Shown piece after piece: positions 7,120 to 7,257 of a DNA stretch of 7,257 bases; positions within the stretch are counted from its first letter, which is position 1; each line of letters begins with the position of its first letter. The stretch comes from an uncultured Lachnospiraceae bacterium (GTDB lineage: Bacteria > Bacillota > Clostridia > Lachnospirales > Lachnospiraceae): the NCBI GenBank assembly GCA_902783935.1, contig CACZTA010000042.1, positions 1 to 7,257 on the forward strand, given 5' to 3'. The notes under the pieces were generated by a model. That model was given only the letters and a program-made list of their open reading frames with translations. It ran no database searches and was not told the origin of the DNA. A program made the position numbers and the translations under genes.

Positions 7120-7257
7120 TTATACCTCGACAGAAAAGTCCGGTTCAATCTTCTTCCCGACGGAAACAGCTTCGGCCAGGATGGCATCAAACCGGTCGTC
7201 GTCAGCATCCAGCGTGAATTTCTGCATCATGAAATTCACTTTTGCATCATTGACGCC
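7120..7257 (-). CDS. Small HMA-type metal-binding protein, 3' end only
   Basis: The minus strand is open from the window edge to TAA at 7122-7120, giving the last 45 residues of a protein, beginning GVNDAKVNFMMQKFTLDADD and ending EPDFSVEV. The Gly-Val-x-x-Ala-x-Val-Asn-Phe-Met string is the second strand region of a heavy-metal-associated (ferredoxin-like) domain, which in complete proteins follows a helix after the metal-binding CxxC. That CxxC lies beyond the window and cannot be verified. The C-terminus follows almost directly after the fold, so the protein is probably a stand-alone domain of roughly 70-80 residues. It lies six bases upstream of the metal ATPase on the same strand, so the two are probably one operon, with this protein delivering or sensing the metal for a pump that lacks the domain. 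Total length and start are unknown. Confidence 0.75.
   Translation of the reverse strand, partial: GVNDAKVNFMMQKFTLDADDDRFDAILAEAVSVGKKIEPDFSVEV
7124..7128 (-). promoter_or_regulatory. Ribosome binding site of the metal ATPase, inside the upstream gene
   Basis: GAGGT on the minus strand overlaps the last sense codons of the HMA-like gene and ends ten bases before the ATPase ATG. Ribosomes ending on the small gene would sit on this site, consistent with coupled translation. The match is modest, but no better one lies near the start. Confidence 0.55.

Overview
The window looks like chromosomal DNA of a Gram-positive anaerobe of the Clostridia (Bacillota), plausibly Lachnospiraceae-like. The evidence is a GlgD-type ADP-glucose pyrophosphorylase subunit, a TetM-like GTPase carrying a YacP/Rae1-type nuclease domain, strong AGGAGG-like ribosome binding sites, compact SigA-type promoters and moderately GC-rich coding sequence. 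The taxon is inferred from gene content only. There are no RNA genes, insertion sequences, CRISPR arrays or other mobile-element signs, and coding density is very high.

Layout. (1) 1-714, plus strand: the C-terminal two thirds of glgD (glycogen synthesis), ended by a strong terminator hairpin. (2) 808-3456, minus strand, convergent with glgD: an 882-residue ribosome-protection-type (TetM/EF-G-like) GTPase fused at its C-terminus to an NYN/PIN nuclease domain of the YacP (Rae1) family. (3) 3457-3672: a 216-bp divergent control region with one extended -10 promoter facing each way. (4) 3673-5163, plus strand: a two-domain PPK2-family polyphosphate:AMP phosphotransferase. (5) 5169-5210: a near-perfect hairpin that can terminate transcription from both sides. 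(6) 5212-7113, minus strand: a P1B-type Zn/Cd/Pb-exporting ATPase without its own N-terminal metal-binding domain, preceded six bases upstream by (7) the 3' end of a small separate HMA-type metal-binding protein (7120-7257, minus).

How the genes relate. The window holds four transcription units. Only the HMA protein and the ATPase form a visible operon: the small protein probably supplies the metal-binding module that most ATPases of this class carry in cis. The other units are separate housekeeping or stress functions: carbon storage, ribosome rescue or quality control, and polyphosphate-driven nucleotide rephosphorylation. The most interesting item is the GTPase-nuclease fusion. A TetM-like protein binds the ribosomal A site, and Rae1 is an endonuclease known to cut mRNA in the A site, so one polypeptide may both enter a stalled ribosome and cut its message. 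The GTPase lacks the TetM decoding-site loop linked to tetracycline release, so a tetracycline-resistance label would be doubtful.
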